In this document: in pieces, positions 1 to 8,271 of the stretch | How positions within the stretch are numbered: the first letter of the stretch is position 1 | Layout: the number at the start of each line of letters is the position of its first letter | Assembly (NCBI GenBank): GCA_030699385.1 | Contig: JAUYMY010000083.1 | Coordinates: forward strand, 1-64,000 | Length of the DNA stretch: 64,000 nt | DNA from: Methylobacter sp. | Lineage (GTDB): Bacteria; Pseudomonadota; Gammaproteobacteria; Methylococcales; Methylomonadaceae | Direction: 5' to 3' | Program-made: the position numbers and the translations under genes | Notes under the pieces: generated by a model | Told to the model about the DNA's origin: nothing | Database searches by the model: none | The model's input: only the letters and a program-made list of their open reading frames with translations

Positions 1-771
1 GTCAGCGCCACTGCGCAAAGTATGAGCCAAGCCACCAGCGAACAGGCTGCCAGCGTCGAGGAAACCAGTGCATCAGTCGAACAAATGTCAGCGTCCATCA
101 ACCAGAACACCGAAAATGCCAAAGTTACCGATGGCATGGCGGCCCAAGCCAGCACTGAAGCGGTACAAGGTGGCGCGGCCGTTAAAGAAACCGTCAGCGC
201 GATGAAGAGTATCGCCGGCAAAATCGGCATCATCGACGACATTGCTTATCAAACCAATTTACTGGCCTTAAACGCCGCTATTGAAGCCGCCCGCGCAGGC
301 GAACACGGTAAAGGCTTTGCCGTTGTCGCCGCCGAAGTGCGCAAACTAGCGGAACGCAGCCAAATCGCCGCGCAGGAAATTAGCGAATTGGCGGAAAGCA
401 GCGTCGAAATGGCGGAAAGTGCGGGTAAACTTTTGGATACCATTGTGCCTTCGATCAAGAAAACCTCCGACTTGGTGCAGGAAATTACCGCCGCTTCTGA
501 AGAGCAATCCTCAGGCGTCAGTCAAATCAACACCGCGATGGATCAGCTCAATCAAATCACCCAGCAAAATGCCAGCTCTTCGGAACAGCTGGCCGCCACC
601 TCCGAAGAAATGAGTGGACAGGCAGCGCAATTACAGGAACTGATGGGGTTTTTTACCGTTGGTGATGGCAGCAAAATGGTAGGCGCAAAAGCCAAGCCTT
701 TTGAGCCAGCGGCCAAAAGAATGGCGGCGTCACAACAGCCGCCTAACGAAGCTAAATTCGTTAGATTCTAA
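1..771 (+). CDS. Methyl-accepting chemotaxis protein, C-terminal part (5' end outside window)
   Basis: C-terminal signalling half of a chemoreceptor. The frame is open from base 1, so sensor, membrane and HAMP parts lie before the window. The visible part is the cytoplasmic coiled-coil hairpin, with the conserved tip [20 protein letters not shown] followed by [16 protein letters not shown], where CheA and CheW bind, and flanking methylation helices rich in EE/QQ pairs such as SEEQSS. It ends in a flexible tail whose last five residues, KFVRF, fit the aromatic-x-x-F pattern of CheR/CheB tethering pentapeptides. The hairpin is nearly identical to that of the next gene, so the two are recent paralogues. 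It lies 5' to and co-oriented with cheW and cheRDB, so it probably feeds the same array. Its ligand is unknown. Confidence 0.95.
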   Translation, partial: VSATAQSMSQATSEQAASVEETSASVEQMSASINQNTENAKVTDGMAAQASTEAVQGGAAVKETVSAMKSIAGKIGIIDDIAYQTNLLALNAAIEAARAGEHGKGFAVVAAEVRKLAERSQIAAQEISELAESSVEMAESAGKLLDTIVPSIKKTSDLVQEITAASEEQSSGVSQINTAMDQLNQITQQNASSSEQLAATSEEMSGQAAQLQELMGFFTVGDGSKMVGAKAKPFEPAAKRMAASQQPPNEAKFVRF

Positions 772-983
772 GGCATGAGTTTCCGGCGAATTCGGCTGCT
801 ATTTGCAGGAAACGCCGGTTTCCGCTAGCCCTACAACCGACTTTTACTTGTGCTCTGTGGGTATTTCGACCTAGATAACTTTAATTTTGTATGCATTCCC
901 ATTTATACCCCCAGAGGGTACGTAGCGCGTGGGAACGAGACAAAAGCTACGGATTATTTCTTAACTTTAAAGAGGAAAGACAG

Positions 984-3698
984 ATGAACAAAATGAAAGT
1001 TGGAACACGATTGATCCTTGGCTTTTTATTGATAGCCATATTGACTGCCGTTACAGGCATGATAGGCATCGCTAACATGGGGAAAATCAATACCGCAGCG
1101 GACGATTTGTATCAAAAAGAACTGCTAGGAGTTTCCTACATCAAGGAAGCCAATATCAACTTGATTTATCAGGCAAGCGCGATTCGCAACTACCTGCTGG
1201 CTCAATCCATGCCAGGCATTGATGCAGCGCCTTATCTTGTGGCATTAGCGAAATACCGCGACGGTGCGCGCGACAATCTGGAAAAAGTCCGCAATTTATT
1301 CTACACAGAACAAGGCAAGGCGAAATATGCAGAACTGGATTCGGCATACAAGACCTACCTTGAGTCTCAAGACAAAACCCTAGAAATGGCCAAGCAAGAA
1401 GAAGCCGCCGGTCTTCAGCAACAAGACCGGAAATCGGCCGCCTATGAGATGAAGGATGGCCGAGCGTTTGCCGACAAAGCCAACGACCTGATGTCTGCCT
1501 TGAGCCAAGTCAAGGAGGCAAATGCCAAAAAGGCATCCGACGATAACACGGAGCTTTACCTGTCATCGAAATGGTTGATGATCAGCGTGATCGGGGTTTC
1601 GTTGGCAGTTGGCTGCCTGCTCGGTTTTTTGATTACCCGTTCCATTACGCGTCCATTGAATATAGCCCGGGATACCGCCCAAAAAATTGCCGAGGGCGAC
1701 CTGAGCGCCAATATTCAGGTCACCAGTACCGATGAAATCGGCCAGTTGCTGGCTGCGATGAAAAACATGAGCTGCACGCTACAGACGTTGGCGTCCGAAA
1801 TGAACCGTATGTCGGGCGAGCACGACAAGGGCGATATCGACATTAAGATCGACGAAGGCAAATTTGAGGGCGCATTCAGGAAAATGGCCGAAGGCATCAA
1901 TAATATGGTGTTCGGCCACATCGCCGTGAAGAAAAAAGCCATGGCTTGTATTAAGGAATTCGGCGAGGGCAACTTCGATGCCCCGTTGGAAAAATTCCCC
2001 GGCAAGAAAGCCTTCATCAACGAAACCATTGAGCAGGTGCGGATCAGTCTAAAGGGCTTGATAGCTGAGATCAACCATATATCAGCTGAACACGACAAGG
2101 GCGACATTGATATCAAGATCGATGAGACCAAGTTCAAGAACGACTTCGCACTGATGGCCAAAGGCATTAACGACATGGTGTTCGGCCACATCGCCGTGAA
2201 GAAAAAAGCCATGGCTTGTATTAAGGAATTCGGCGAGGGCAACTTCGATGCCCCGTTGGAAAAATTCCCCGGTAAGAAAGTCTTCATCAACGAAATCATT
2301 GAGCAGGTGCGGGGCAACCTCAAGGGTCTGATCGCTGAGATGAATCACATGTCAGCCGAACACGACAAGGGCGACATCGACATCAAGATCGACGAGACCA
2401 AGTTCAAAAACGACTTCGCACTGATGGCCAAAGGCGTGAACGACATGGTATTCGGCCACATTGCCGTGAAGAAAAAAGCCATGGCTTGTATTAAGGAATT
2501 CGGCGAAGGCAACTTGAATGCCCCGCTGGAAAAATTCCCCGGCAAAAAAGTATTTATCAACGAAACTATCGAGCAGTTGCGAAGCAACTTGAAACAGATC
2601 GTTGGGGAAATCGGACAGATCGTCGCTGCTGCCAACAAGGGCGATTTCAGCATCAAGATCGATATGAACGGTAAAGCAGGGTTTACCAAGGAACTGTCCG
2701 AACTGCTCAACCAGCTGTCCGACACCGTCGACATCGCTTTCAAGGACACCATACAAGTCGCGCAAGCACTGGAGCAAGGCGATTTGACCCAGACCGTCAC
2801 CCGCGATTACCAAGGCTCATTCGACCAAGTCAAGCAAAGCCTCAACAACACCGTTGCCAAACTGTCGCAAGTGATCTGTGAAGTGAATGGTGCGGCGGTT
2901 AATATCGCTTCGGCCAGCGAGGAAGTTTCAGCCACAGCGCAAAGCATGTCGCAAGCCACCAGCGAACAGGCGGCATCGGTGGAAGAAACCAGCGCGTCCG
3001 TCGAGCAGATGTCGGCATCGATCAACCAGAACACCGAAAATGCCAAAGTCACCGACGGCATGGCAACCCACGCCAGTGGTGAAGCGGTGCAAGGCGGAGA
3101 CGCCGTTAAACAAACGGTCAGCGCGATGAAGAGCATTGCCGGCAAAATCGGCATCATCGACGACATCGCTTACCAAACCAACTTGCTGGCCTTGAACGCC
3201 GCGATCGAAGCGGCTCGTGCCGGCGAACATGGCAGGGGGTTTGCCGTGGTTGCCGCAGAAGTGCGGAAACTGGCCGAACGCAGCCAAATAGCCGCAGAGG
3301 AAATCGGCGAGTTGGCTGAAAGCAGTGTCGAGATGGCTGAAATGGCCGGTAAGCTGTTGGATACCATCGTACCGTCGATTAAGAAAACGTCCGACCTGGT
3401 GCAGGAAATTGCCGCTGCTTCTGAAGAACAATCGGCAGGCGCCAACCAAATCAATGCTGCGATGGATCAACTGAATAAGATCACCCAACAAAATGCCAGC
3501 TCATCGGAACAGTTGGCCGCCACCTCGGAAGAGATGAGCGGACAGGCCATGCAACTGCAGGAATTGATGGCGTTTTTTACCTTGACCGGTTTATCAGGCA
3601 AGGCACCGGCTTTTAAAGCCAAGCTTGGCAAAGTTGCGGTCAAGAAAGCGGAGGGCGACAAACATGTGCCTAACGAAGCTGAATTCGTCAGATTTTAG
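984..3698 (+). CDS. Methyl-accepting chemotaxis protein with tandem HAMP-like repeats
   Basis: Chemoreceptor of 904 aa. The frame is open upstream to an ATG at 891, but the ATG at 984 is preferred because AGAGGAAAGA lies just before it and the protein then begins with the usual short basic stretch and membrane helix. Order: TM1 about residues 8-30, four-helix periplasmic sensor about 31-195, TM2 about 196-218, HAMP about 219-270, three near-identical 90-residue HAMP-like units (280-549), a fourth diverged unit, then the signalling hairpin about 660-870 with [17 protein letters not shown]. Each unit carries [11 protein letters not shown] and [15 protein letters not shown]. The last five residues are EFVRF, a likely CheR/CheB tether. 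The stop codon overlaps the ribosome site of cheW. Poly-HAMP receptors are known; the near-identity of these units suggests recent duplication. Confidence 0.95.
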   Translation: MNKMKVGTRLILGFLLIAILTAVTGMIGIANMGKINTAADDLYQKELLGVSYIKEANINLIYQASAIRNYLLAQSMPGIDAAPYLVALAKYRDGARDNLEKVRNLFYTEQGKAKYAELDSAYKTYLESQDKTLEMAKQEEAAGLQQQDRKSAAYEMKDGRAFADKANDLMSALSQVKEANAKKASDDNTELYLSSKWLMISVIGVSLAVGCLLGFLITRSITRPLNIARDTAQKIAEGDLSANIQVTSTDEIGQLLAAMKNMSCTLQTLASEMNRMSGEHDKGDIDIKIDEGKFEGAFRKMAEGINNMVFGHIAVKKKAMACIKEFGEGNFDAPLEKFPGKKAFINETIEQVRISLKGLIAEINHISAEHDKGDIDIKIDETKFKNDFALMAKGINDMVFGHIAVKKKAMACIKEFGEGNFDAPLEKFPGKKVFINEIIEQVRGNLKGLIAEMNHMSAEHDKGDIDIKIDETKFKNDFALMAKGVNDMVFGHIAVKKKAMACIKEFGEGNLNAPLEKFPGKKVFINETIEQLRSNLKQIVGEIGQIVAAANKGDFSIKIDMNGKAGFTKELSELLNQLSDTVDIAFKDTIQVAQALEQGDLTQTVTRDYQGSFDQVKQSLNNTVAKLSQVICEVNGAAVNIASASEEVSATAQSMSQATSEQAASVEETSASVEQMSASINQNTENAKVTDGMATHASGEAVQGGDAVKQTVSAMKSIAGKIGIIDDIAYQTNLLALNAAIEAARAGEHGRGFAVVAAEVRKLAERSQIAAEEIGELAESSVEMAEMAGKLLDTIVPSIKKTSDLVQEIAAASEEQSAGANQINAAMDQLNKITQQNASSSEQLAATSEEMSGQAMQLQELMAFFTLTGLSGKAPAFKAKLGKVAVKKAEGDKHVPNEAEFVRF
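1821..2630 (+). repeat. Three tandem 270-bp units inside the chemoreceptor gene
   Basis: Units start at 1821, 2091 and 2361 with CACGACAAGGGCGA and keep an exact 270-bp (90-codon) period. A diverged fourth start, AACAAGGGCGATTTC, falls in phase at 2631. Long stretches, such as the 60 bases beginning GTGAAGAAAAAAGCCATGG, are identical or nearly so between units. Protein register is kept, so unit number can change by recombination without breaking the gene. Each unit encodes one HAMP-like segment. Confidence 0.95.
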
Positions 3699-3707
3699 GA
3701 GACGGGC

Positions 3708-4253
3708 ATGAATATAATTGCACAAACAGCAAACCAGACTGCGGGCGTAACACTTGAGGATGCGCAGCAATATTTGACTTTTATGTTGAGCGGCGAAACC
3801 TATGCCATCGGCATACTGCGCATCAAGGAGATCATCCAGTACGGCCAGCTTACCGAAGTGCCGCGTATGCCGGCTTTTATCCGTGGCGTTATTAACCTGA
3901 GAGGCGCCGTAGTACCGGTCATCGACCTGAGCGCACGTTTCGGCAAGCAGGCCACCAAAGTGGGTCGGCGCAACTGTATCATTATTATTGAGGTGGTGAT
4001 GGGCGAGGAAACCCAAAATGTCGGGGTCATGGTCGATGCGGTTAACGCCGTGTTGGAAATTTCAGCCAGCGAGATCGAACCGGCGCCGACATTCGGTGCC
4101 AACATCCGCGCCGATTTTATCGCCGGCATGGGCAAGATCAACGGTAAATTTGTCATCATTCTGAATATACAGCATGTGCTGTCGATGGATGACATGGCGG
4201 AGTTGGCTAGCGTGGGCACGGCAACGACTGGCGAATTGGCGCAGACGGGCTGA
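3708..4253 (+). CDS. cheW: Chemotaxis coupling protein CheW
   Basis: CheW-like adaptor of 181 aa that bridges CheA kinase to chemoreceptors in the cytoplasmic array. Typical CheW features: YLTFMLSGETYAIGILRIKEI near residues 24-45 for the first barrel, MPAFIRGVINLRGAVVPVIDL near 55-75 with the conserved NLRG-x-PVIDL segment, and a second barrel with VGVMVDAVNAVLEI. The tail beyond about residue 165 is slightly longer than usual. The start is ATG 3708, with GGAG at 3699-3702 overlapping the stop of the upstream receptor, so the two are probably co-transcribed and translationally coupled. No cheA or cheY is visible in the window; they probably lie upstream. Confidence 0.95.
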   Translation: MNIIAQTANQTAGVTLEDAQQYLTFMLSGETYAIGILRIKEIIQYGQLTEVPRMPAFIRGVINLRGAVVPVIDLSARFGKQATKVGRRNCIIIIEVVMGEETQNVGVMVDAVNAVLEISASEIEPAPTFGANIRADFIAGMGKINGKFVIILNIQHVLSMDDMAELASVGTATTGELAQTG

Positions 4254-4296
4254 TCTGTCGCAGCATAGTTATCATTTTTTTACAGATAAAGCATGC

Positions 4297-4853
4297 ATGA
4301 ACGAACTACAAGCTATCGTCGAAATTAATGAGGTAATTAAAGGCATTGTTTATACGGCGGAAAAATCAGTCTGACCGCAACCAACGCCATGCTGGTCGCG
4401 CGGCAGGCGCTAATGCGGTCGGATTCAGCGTAGTGGCGCATGAAGCGAAAAGATGACGGTTGCGATGCAGGCCTTATCCACGCTGATTTATCGGCAGGTG
4501 GTGTTGACTGCAAGAAAACGCCATTGCTCGCATAGTGTTGTTTTACCGGCTCGAGCGGACTCTTACGGCGATTTGGCTCAAACCCACATTGTTCCGGCCT
4601 GTGCGCGCAGTCAGGCCGATATGCTGGAGATGGAACGACTGATCGCGGATCATGCTGCGTGAATTGCAAATGACCATCCGGCGCACCCGCTACCGGCTTG
4701 GTGATTGCGCGTTCTGCGAGTATCGAGGCGGCTCACAGCGGCACCATGACGCCGGTATTGCGGCAGATTGCGCAAGGAGTGGAAGAGGTTGACAGCACTA
4801 TTGCCGTGCGCGTCAAAAAACTTGAATTACAGCTGACAGAGGCAGGACGATGA
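4297..4853 (+). pseudogene. Decayed chemotaxis protein with receptor-hairpin-like segment
   Basis: Broken gene between cheW and cheR. Translation switches frame several times. It opens with MNELQAIVEINEVIKGIVYT. A stop follows, but another frame continues with KISLTATNAMLVARQ, then a third with ANAVGFSVVAHEAKR, then MTVAMQALSTLIYRQVV, and finally EAAHSGTMTPVLRQIAQG through VKKLELQLTEAGR to the stop at 4851. The central ATNAMLVARQAGANAVGFSVVA resembles a chemoreceptor hairpin tip. The pieces are collinear, so this was one small protein of about 180 aa that has taken at least three indels. It is probably a remnant of the same chemotaxis operon. Exact original function unknown. Confidence 0.75.
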
Positions 4854-4954
4854 AAAAAGCAACGATTGTCTATCAATCCGGTCTGCACCAATGGCTTGCC
4901 GTGGCTTTAGGTAATTTCCGAGAAAGAATACGCCCTGATGATCTTGGGCTATAA
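4850..4954 (+). pseudogene. N-terminal stub of a gene cut by a MITE-like repeat
   Basis: ATG 4850 overlaps the stop of the preceding relic (ATGA), as expected for adjacent operon genes. It encodes MKKATIVYQSGLHQWLAVAL and then runs into the repeat that begins at 4907, ending after 34 codons. The YQSGLHQW-type start is reminiscent of the metallo-beta-lactamase-fold (ODP-like) proteins found in some chemotaxis operons, but 20 residues are too few to be sure. Nothing downstream continues the protein before cheR. Confidence 0.5.
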
Positions 4955-5044
4955 AAAAAATAGAGCCCACGAAAATCAGGAAAATTTCGTGTTTTTCGTG
5001 CCGCCTAGAGGCGCCTACTTTTGGCTTTCGTGGACAATTATTAT
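4907..5044 (+). mobile_element. MITE-like repeat, copy 1 (right end missing)
   Basis: Begins with TTAGGTAATTTCCGAGAAAG, the outer terminal repeat of the family, then carries the inner arm GCCCACGAAA and, at the far side, GCCTACTTTTGGCTTTCGTGGACAA. The last segment is shared with copy 4. The right outer repeat seen in copies 2-4 (TTTTCAGGAAATCGCCTAAG) is absent here; cheR starts 32 bp later. No coding capacity, so any movement would need a transposase elsewhere. Confidence 0.8.
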
Positions 5045-5076
5045 GCCGCAATACTAACAAAAACCGGGGAAAGAAA

Positions 5077-5913
5077 ATGACCGCACAAGCCGCTCACACA
5101 GCCAACCTTACCATCGTCGTGTTGCAAGAAAAAGAGTTCGCACTGTTTCGCGATCTGATCTACCGCATTGCAGGCATCAGTATGTCGTCAGCCAAGAAAC
5201 CGCTGATTACCAGCCGTCTGGGAAAGCGTCTTAGGCATTACGGATTGACTAATTATAATGATTATTTTCGGATGATTACGGCGGCTGACGGCAAAGCGGA
5301 ACTGCAAATGGCGGTGGATTTGCTCACCACCAACGAAACCCATTTCTTCCGCGAACCCAAGCATTTCGATTTTTTGCGTCAGCACATTTTGCCGACGAGG
5401 AAACCCGGCAGACCTTTGCGCATTTGGAGCGCCGCCTGCTCCAGCGGCGAGGAGCCTTACAGCATTGCCATGCAGCTGGACGAAGTGTTAGGTACTGCGC
5501 CCTGGGAAATTATCGCATCCGATCTGAGTACGCGGGTGCTGGAAACAGCGCGCAACGGGCTTTATCCGATGGAGCGCATGTTGGAAATCCCGCCGTTTTA
5601 TTTATCGAATTATTGTCTTAAAGGCACCGGTAGCCAGGAGGGAAGCTTACTGATTGAGCGCAAACTGCGCGAACGCGTACAATTCATGCAGTATAATCTG
5701 ACCGAAACGCCGCCGAAGCTGGGCGAGTTCGATGTCATTTTTCTGCGTAACGTGATGATCTATTTCGATCCCGATACCAAACGCCAAGTGGTGTCTCGGC
5801 TGTTGTCGCTGCTGCGTCCCGACGGTTATTTTCTGGTTGGCCATTCGGAGACATTGAACGGCATCAGTGAAAATGTGCATTTGGTGCAGCCGGCTGTTTA
5901 CCGAAAAATTTAA
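5077..5913 (+). CDS. cheR: Chemotaxis protein methyltransferase CheR
   Basis: S-adenosylmethionine-dependent methyltransferase, 278 aa, that methylates glutamates on chemoreceptor signalling helices for adaptation. The N-terminal helical domain (about 15-85) is followed by LLTTNETHFFREPKHFDFL, the conserved CheR NET-FFR block. The SAM-binding motif IWSAACSSGEEPYSIAM follows, then DVIFLRNVMIYFD and GYFLVGHSETL near the C terminus. Length matches the family. The start ATG 5077 has GGGGAAAG upstream. The gene abuts cheD (one base between stop and start) and forms cheR-cheD-cheB. The receptors in this window end in a candidate CheR-binding pentapeptide, which fits the pairing. Confidence 0.97.
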   Translation: MTAQAAHTANLTIVVLQEKEFALFRDLIYRIAGISMSSAKKPLITSRLGKRLRHYGLTNYNDYFRMITAADGKAELQMAVDLLTTNETHFFREPKHFDFLRQHILPTRKPGRPLRIWSAACSSGEEPYSIAMQLDEVLGTAPWEIIASDLSTRVLETARNGLYPMERMLEIPPFYLSNYCLKGTGSQEGSLLIERKLRERVQFMQYNLTETPPKLGEFDVIFLRNVMIYFDPDTKRQVVSRLLSLLRPDGYFLVGHSETLNGISENVHLVQPAVYRKI

Positions 5914-5914
5914 C

Positions 5915-6445
5915 ATGGCAAACCCGTTGCATCCCGTGGAGGTTTTTCTTCACCCCGGCGACTATTACTTTGCCGGCCGCTATACCCGTATCTCCACCGT
6001 GTTGGGTTCCTGCGTTTCTATGACTTTTTGGCATCCGCAACTACTGGTTGGGGGCATGTGTCATTACATGCTGCCGGAATCCGGCAGGGAATACCGCGCC
6101 AGCGCCCGAACTGCGTCCGATGGGCGCTATGCCGATATGGCGGTTGCCATGCTGCTGGAAGAAATGAAGGCCGTCGGCGCACCGCATAAGGAATATCAAG
6201 TTAAGTTGTTCGGCGGCGGCAACATGTTCCCAGGCGTCGGTAACAGCAAGGATGCCGGGTTGGGTGCTAAAAATGTGCAGGCCGCACGGCAGCTGGTGCA
6301 GCAGCACGGTTTTGACTGTGTGGCCGAACACTTGGGCGACAGCGGCCATCGTAAGGTGATTTTTGAGGTATGGAGCGGCGAAGTTTGGATATGGCATACA
6401 CAGGCGTTGCTTATCCCGGAATCCGTAAACAGGAGTTTAAAATGA
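5915..6445 (+). CDS. cheD: Chemoreceptor glutamine deamidase CheD
   Basis: CheD, 176 aa, converts receptor glutamines to glutamates, tuning receptor activity beside CheR and CheB. The catalytic cysteine is C33 in TVLGSCVSM and the histidine is H50 in GGMCHYMLP; the later segment KLFGGGNMF is also characteristic. The ATG at 5915, one base after the cheR stop, is preferred over an in-frame ATG at 5867 that lies inside cheR. The last four bases overlap the cheB start (ATGA), so cheD and cheB are translationally coupled. This is a standard adaptation-enzyme operon. Confidence 0.96.
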   Translation: MANPLHPVEVFLHPGDYYFAGRYTRISTVLGSCVSMTFWHPQLLVGGMCHYMLPESGREYRASARTASDGRYADMAVAMLLEEMKAVGAPHKEYQVKLFGGGNMFPGVGNSKDAGLGAKNVQAARQLVQQHGFDCVAEHLGDSGHRKVIFEVWSGEVWIWHTQALLIPESVNRSLK

Positions 6446-7512
6446 CGATTAAGGTATTGATAGTTGATGATTCCGCCGTGGTACGGCAGGTATTAACCGC
6501 GAATCTGTCACAAGATCCGGGCATTACTGTCATCGGCGCGGTGGCCGACCCGGTGTTTGCGATGGCGCGGATGCAACTACAATGGCCCGATGTCATCGTG
6601 CTGGATGTGGAAATGCCGCGTATGGATGGCATTACCTTTTTAAAAAAGCTGATGGCTGAGTCCCCCACGCCCGTGGTGATTTGCTCGACGCTCACCGAAA
6701 AAGGCGCCGAAACCACCATGCAGGCGCTGGCAGCAGGAGCGGTCAGTATCGTTACCAAGCCAAAGCTGGGGCTCAAGCAATTTTTAGAAGATGACTCGGA
6801 AAGCCTGCTTTCTGCGGTTAAAGCCGCCGCTCGCGCCAACTTGCGCCGGCTGGGTAAAGCCGCGGTCAGTGTGCCGGTACAAGCCAAATTAACCGCCGAT
6901 GCGATTCTTCCGGCGAGCGCTCACTCAATGGCCGAAACCACCGACAGAGTGGTCGCCATCGGCACCTCTACCGGCGGCACGCAAGCTTTGGAAATGGTCT
7001 TAACCGCTTTGCCGCGGGTTTGTCCCGGTATCGTTATCGTCCAACACATGCCGGAAAAATTTACCGGCGCTTTCGCCGAACGCCTGAACAAACTGTGTCA
7101 AATCGAAGTGCGCGAAGCCGTCAACAACGACCGGGTATTGCCGGGGCAAGCGCTCATCGCGCCAGGCGGTCGGCACATGCTGCTCAAACGCAGCGGCGCG
7201 CATTACCATGTTGAAATTGTTGACGGCCCGCCGGTCACCCGTCATCGGCCTTCGGTTGATGTGCTGTTTCGCTCTGTCGCCAAATGCGCCGGGAAAAATG
7301 CACTCGGCATCATCATGACCGGCATGGGTGATGACGGCGCGAAAGGCATGAGAGAAATGCACGACATGGGTGCCCGCACACTGGGGCAGGACGAAGAGAG
7401 TTGTGTGGTGTATGGCATGCCCAAAGAAGCCGCCAAATTGGGCGCAGTAAACCGGGAAGTGCCGCTGGATAAAATGGCTTACGAAATTGTGTTCTATGGC
7501 AATGGACACTGA
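6442..7512 (+). CDS. cheB: Protein-glutamate methylesterase/deamidase CheB
   Basis: CheB, 356 aa: N-terminal receiver (about 1-120, [12 protein letters not shown], acceptor Asp in [13 protein letters not shown]) joined to a C-terminal methylesterase (about 160-356). The catalytic motifs are visible: serine in [12 protein letters not shown], histidine in [14 protein letters not shown] and aspartate in [12 protein letters not shown]. It removes methyl groups from chemoreceptors when phosphorylated by CheA. Start ATG 6442 has AGGAG at 6431-6435 and overlaps the cheD stop; an upstream in-frame ATG at 6370 falls inside cheD and is rejected. It is the last gene of the chemotaxis operon; a promoter for the next gene follows. 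Confidence 0.97.
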   Translation: MTIKVLIVDDSAVVRQVLTANLSQDPGITVIGAVADPVFAMARMQLQWPDVIVLDVEMPRMDGITFLKKLMAESPTPVVICSTLTEKGAETTMQALAAGAVSIVTKPKLGLKQFLEDDSESLLSAVKAAARANLRRLGKAAVSVPVQAKLTADAILPASAHSMAETTDRVVAIGTSTGGTQALEMVLTALPRVCPGIVIVQHMPEKFTGAFAERLNKLCQIEVREAVNNDRVLPGQALIAPGGRHMLLKRSGAHYHVEIVDGPPVTRHRPSVDVLFRSVAKCAGKNALGIIMTGMGDDGAKGMREMHDMGARTLGQDEESCVVYGMPKEAAKLGAVNREVPLDKMAYEIVFYGNGH

Positions 7513-7557
7513 TGATTTCATCAAAATAGATAAAACCGATAAATTCGATTAAATCGA

Positions 7558-7586
7558 TTGACGACTAATCCCGCTATTATTAAAAT
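7558..7586 (+). promoter_or_regulatory. Probable sigma-70 promoter for the MerR-receiver gene
   Basis: TTGACG (7558-7563), a 17-bp spacer and TAAAAT (7581-7586), both close to consensus. It lies in the 149-bp gap between cheB and the next gene and would give a leader of about 70 bases. Confidence 0.55.
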
Positions 7587-7661
7587 GTCGCCCATTACGT
7601 TTTAAATCAAACACTAATCATCACTTTTGGAATCCAATCATTAATGAGGAACTTTTTTACT

Positions 7662-8228
7662 ATGACAAATAATGGCAAGCCTTATTTGACGCCCAGCGAA
7701 GCAGCCAAGGTGTTAATGGTATCGCCAGTCACAGTACGCGCTTGGGCTCAAAAAGGCTTGTTGCCCTCAGAGACCACACGGGGCGGGCACCGCCGTTTTC
7801 TGCGTGAAAGCGTGGAATTATTTGCCAAACAGACCAAAGCAACCTTACCCGCTAAGGAATTACGGGTATTGGTTGTCGACGACAACAGACAAGTCAGCGG
7901 TTTTTTACTCGAATGGCTGACCGGCTTGGATGAACCACTGATTGTTGACACGGCCGCTAATGGTTTCGAAGTGGGCAGCAAAATACATACCTTTGAACCG
8001 GACGTTATTTTGCTAGACCCGATGATGCCAGGAATAGATGGCTTTATGGTTTATCGCCAAATCAAAGACAACCCGGAAACCCGCGATATCCGGGTCATCG
8101 CCATGACCGGCCATTTAAGCCCCGAAAACCAGCAACGTATTCTTGCAACGGGTGCGGAAACGTGTGTGACCAATCCACTCGACACCCAATTTCTGCTTGG
8201 GTTACTGAAGGCCAACTTGTTATCATAG
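7662..8228 (+). CDS. MerR-type HTH fused to a response-regulator receiver
   Basis: Protein of 188 aa with an unusual order: an N-terminal winged HTH of the MerR/excisionase kind (about 1-60, LTPSEAAKVLMVSPVTVRAW then GGHRRF) joined to a receiver (about 65-188, LRVLVVDDNRQ, acceptor Asp in VILLDPMMPGIDG). The usual KP dipeptide near the end of the receiver is NP here (CVTNPLD), so the conserved lysine is missing. Start ATG 7662 is preferred because GAGGA lies upstream; ATG 7644 is possible. It precedes a hybrid kinase and an HD-GYP regulator in the same direction, so it may be the transcriptional output of that pathway. Target genes unknown. Confidence 0.85.
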   Translation: MTNNGKPYLTPSEAAKVLMVSPVTVRAWAQKGLLPSETTRGGHRRFLRESVELFAKQTKATLPAKELRVLVVDDNRQVSGFLLEWLTGLDEPLIVDTAANGFEVGSKIHTFEPDVILLDPMMPGIDGFMVYRQIKDNPETRDIRVIAMTGHLSPENQQRILATGAETCVTNPLDTQFLLGLLKANLLS

Positions 8229-8271
8229 GCGCGCTCTAAGCCCCTCATCCAATTGTTTGAAAAGGTCGCTC

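Noticed and set aside
1821-2630. Possible CRISPR-like array
   Set aside because: The repeats are 270 bp, in frame and without spacers; they encode protein domains. No CRISPR array or cas gene was seen.
1715-2813. Long open frames on the minus strand inside the chemoreceptor repeats
   Set aside because: They are shadows of the repeated coding sequence; they repeat with the same period and carry no family motifs or start signals.
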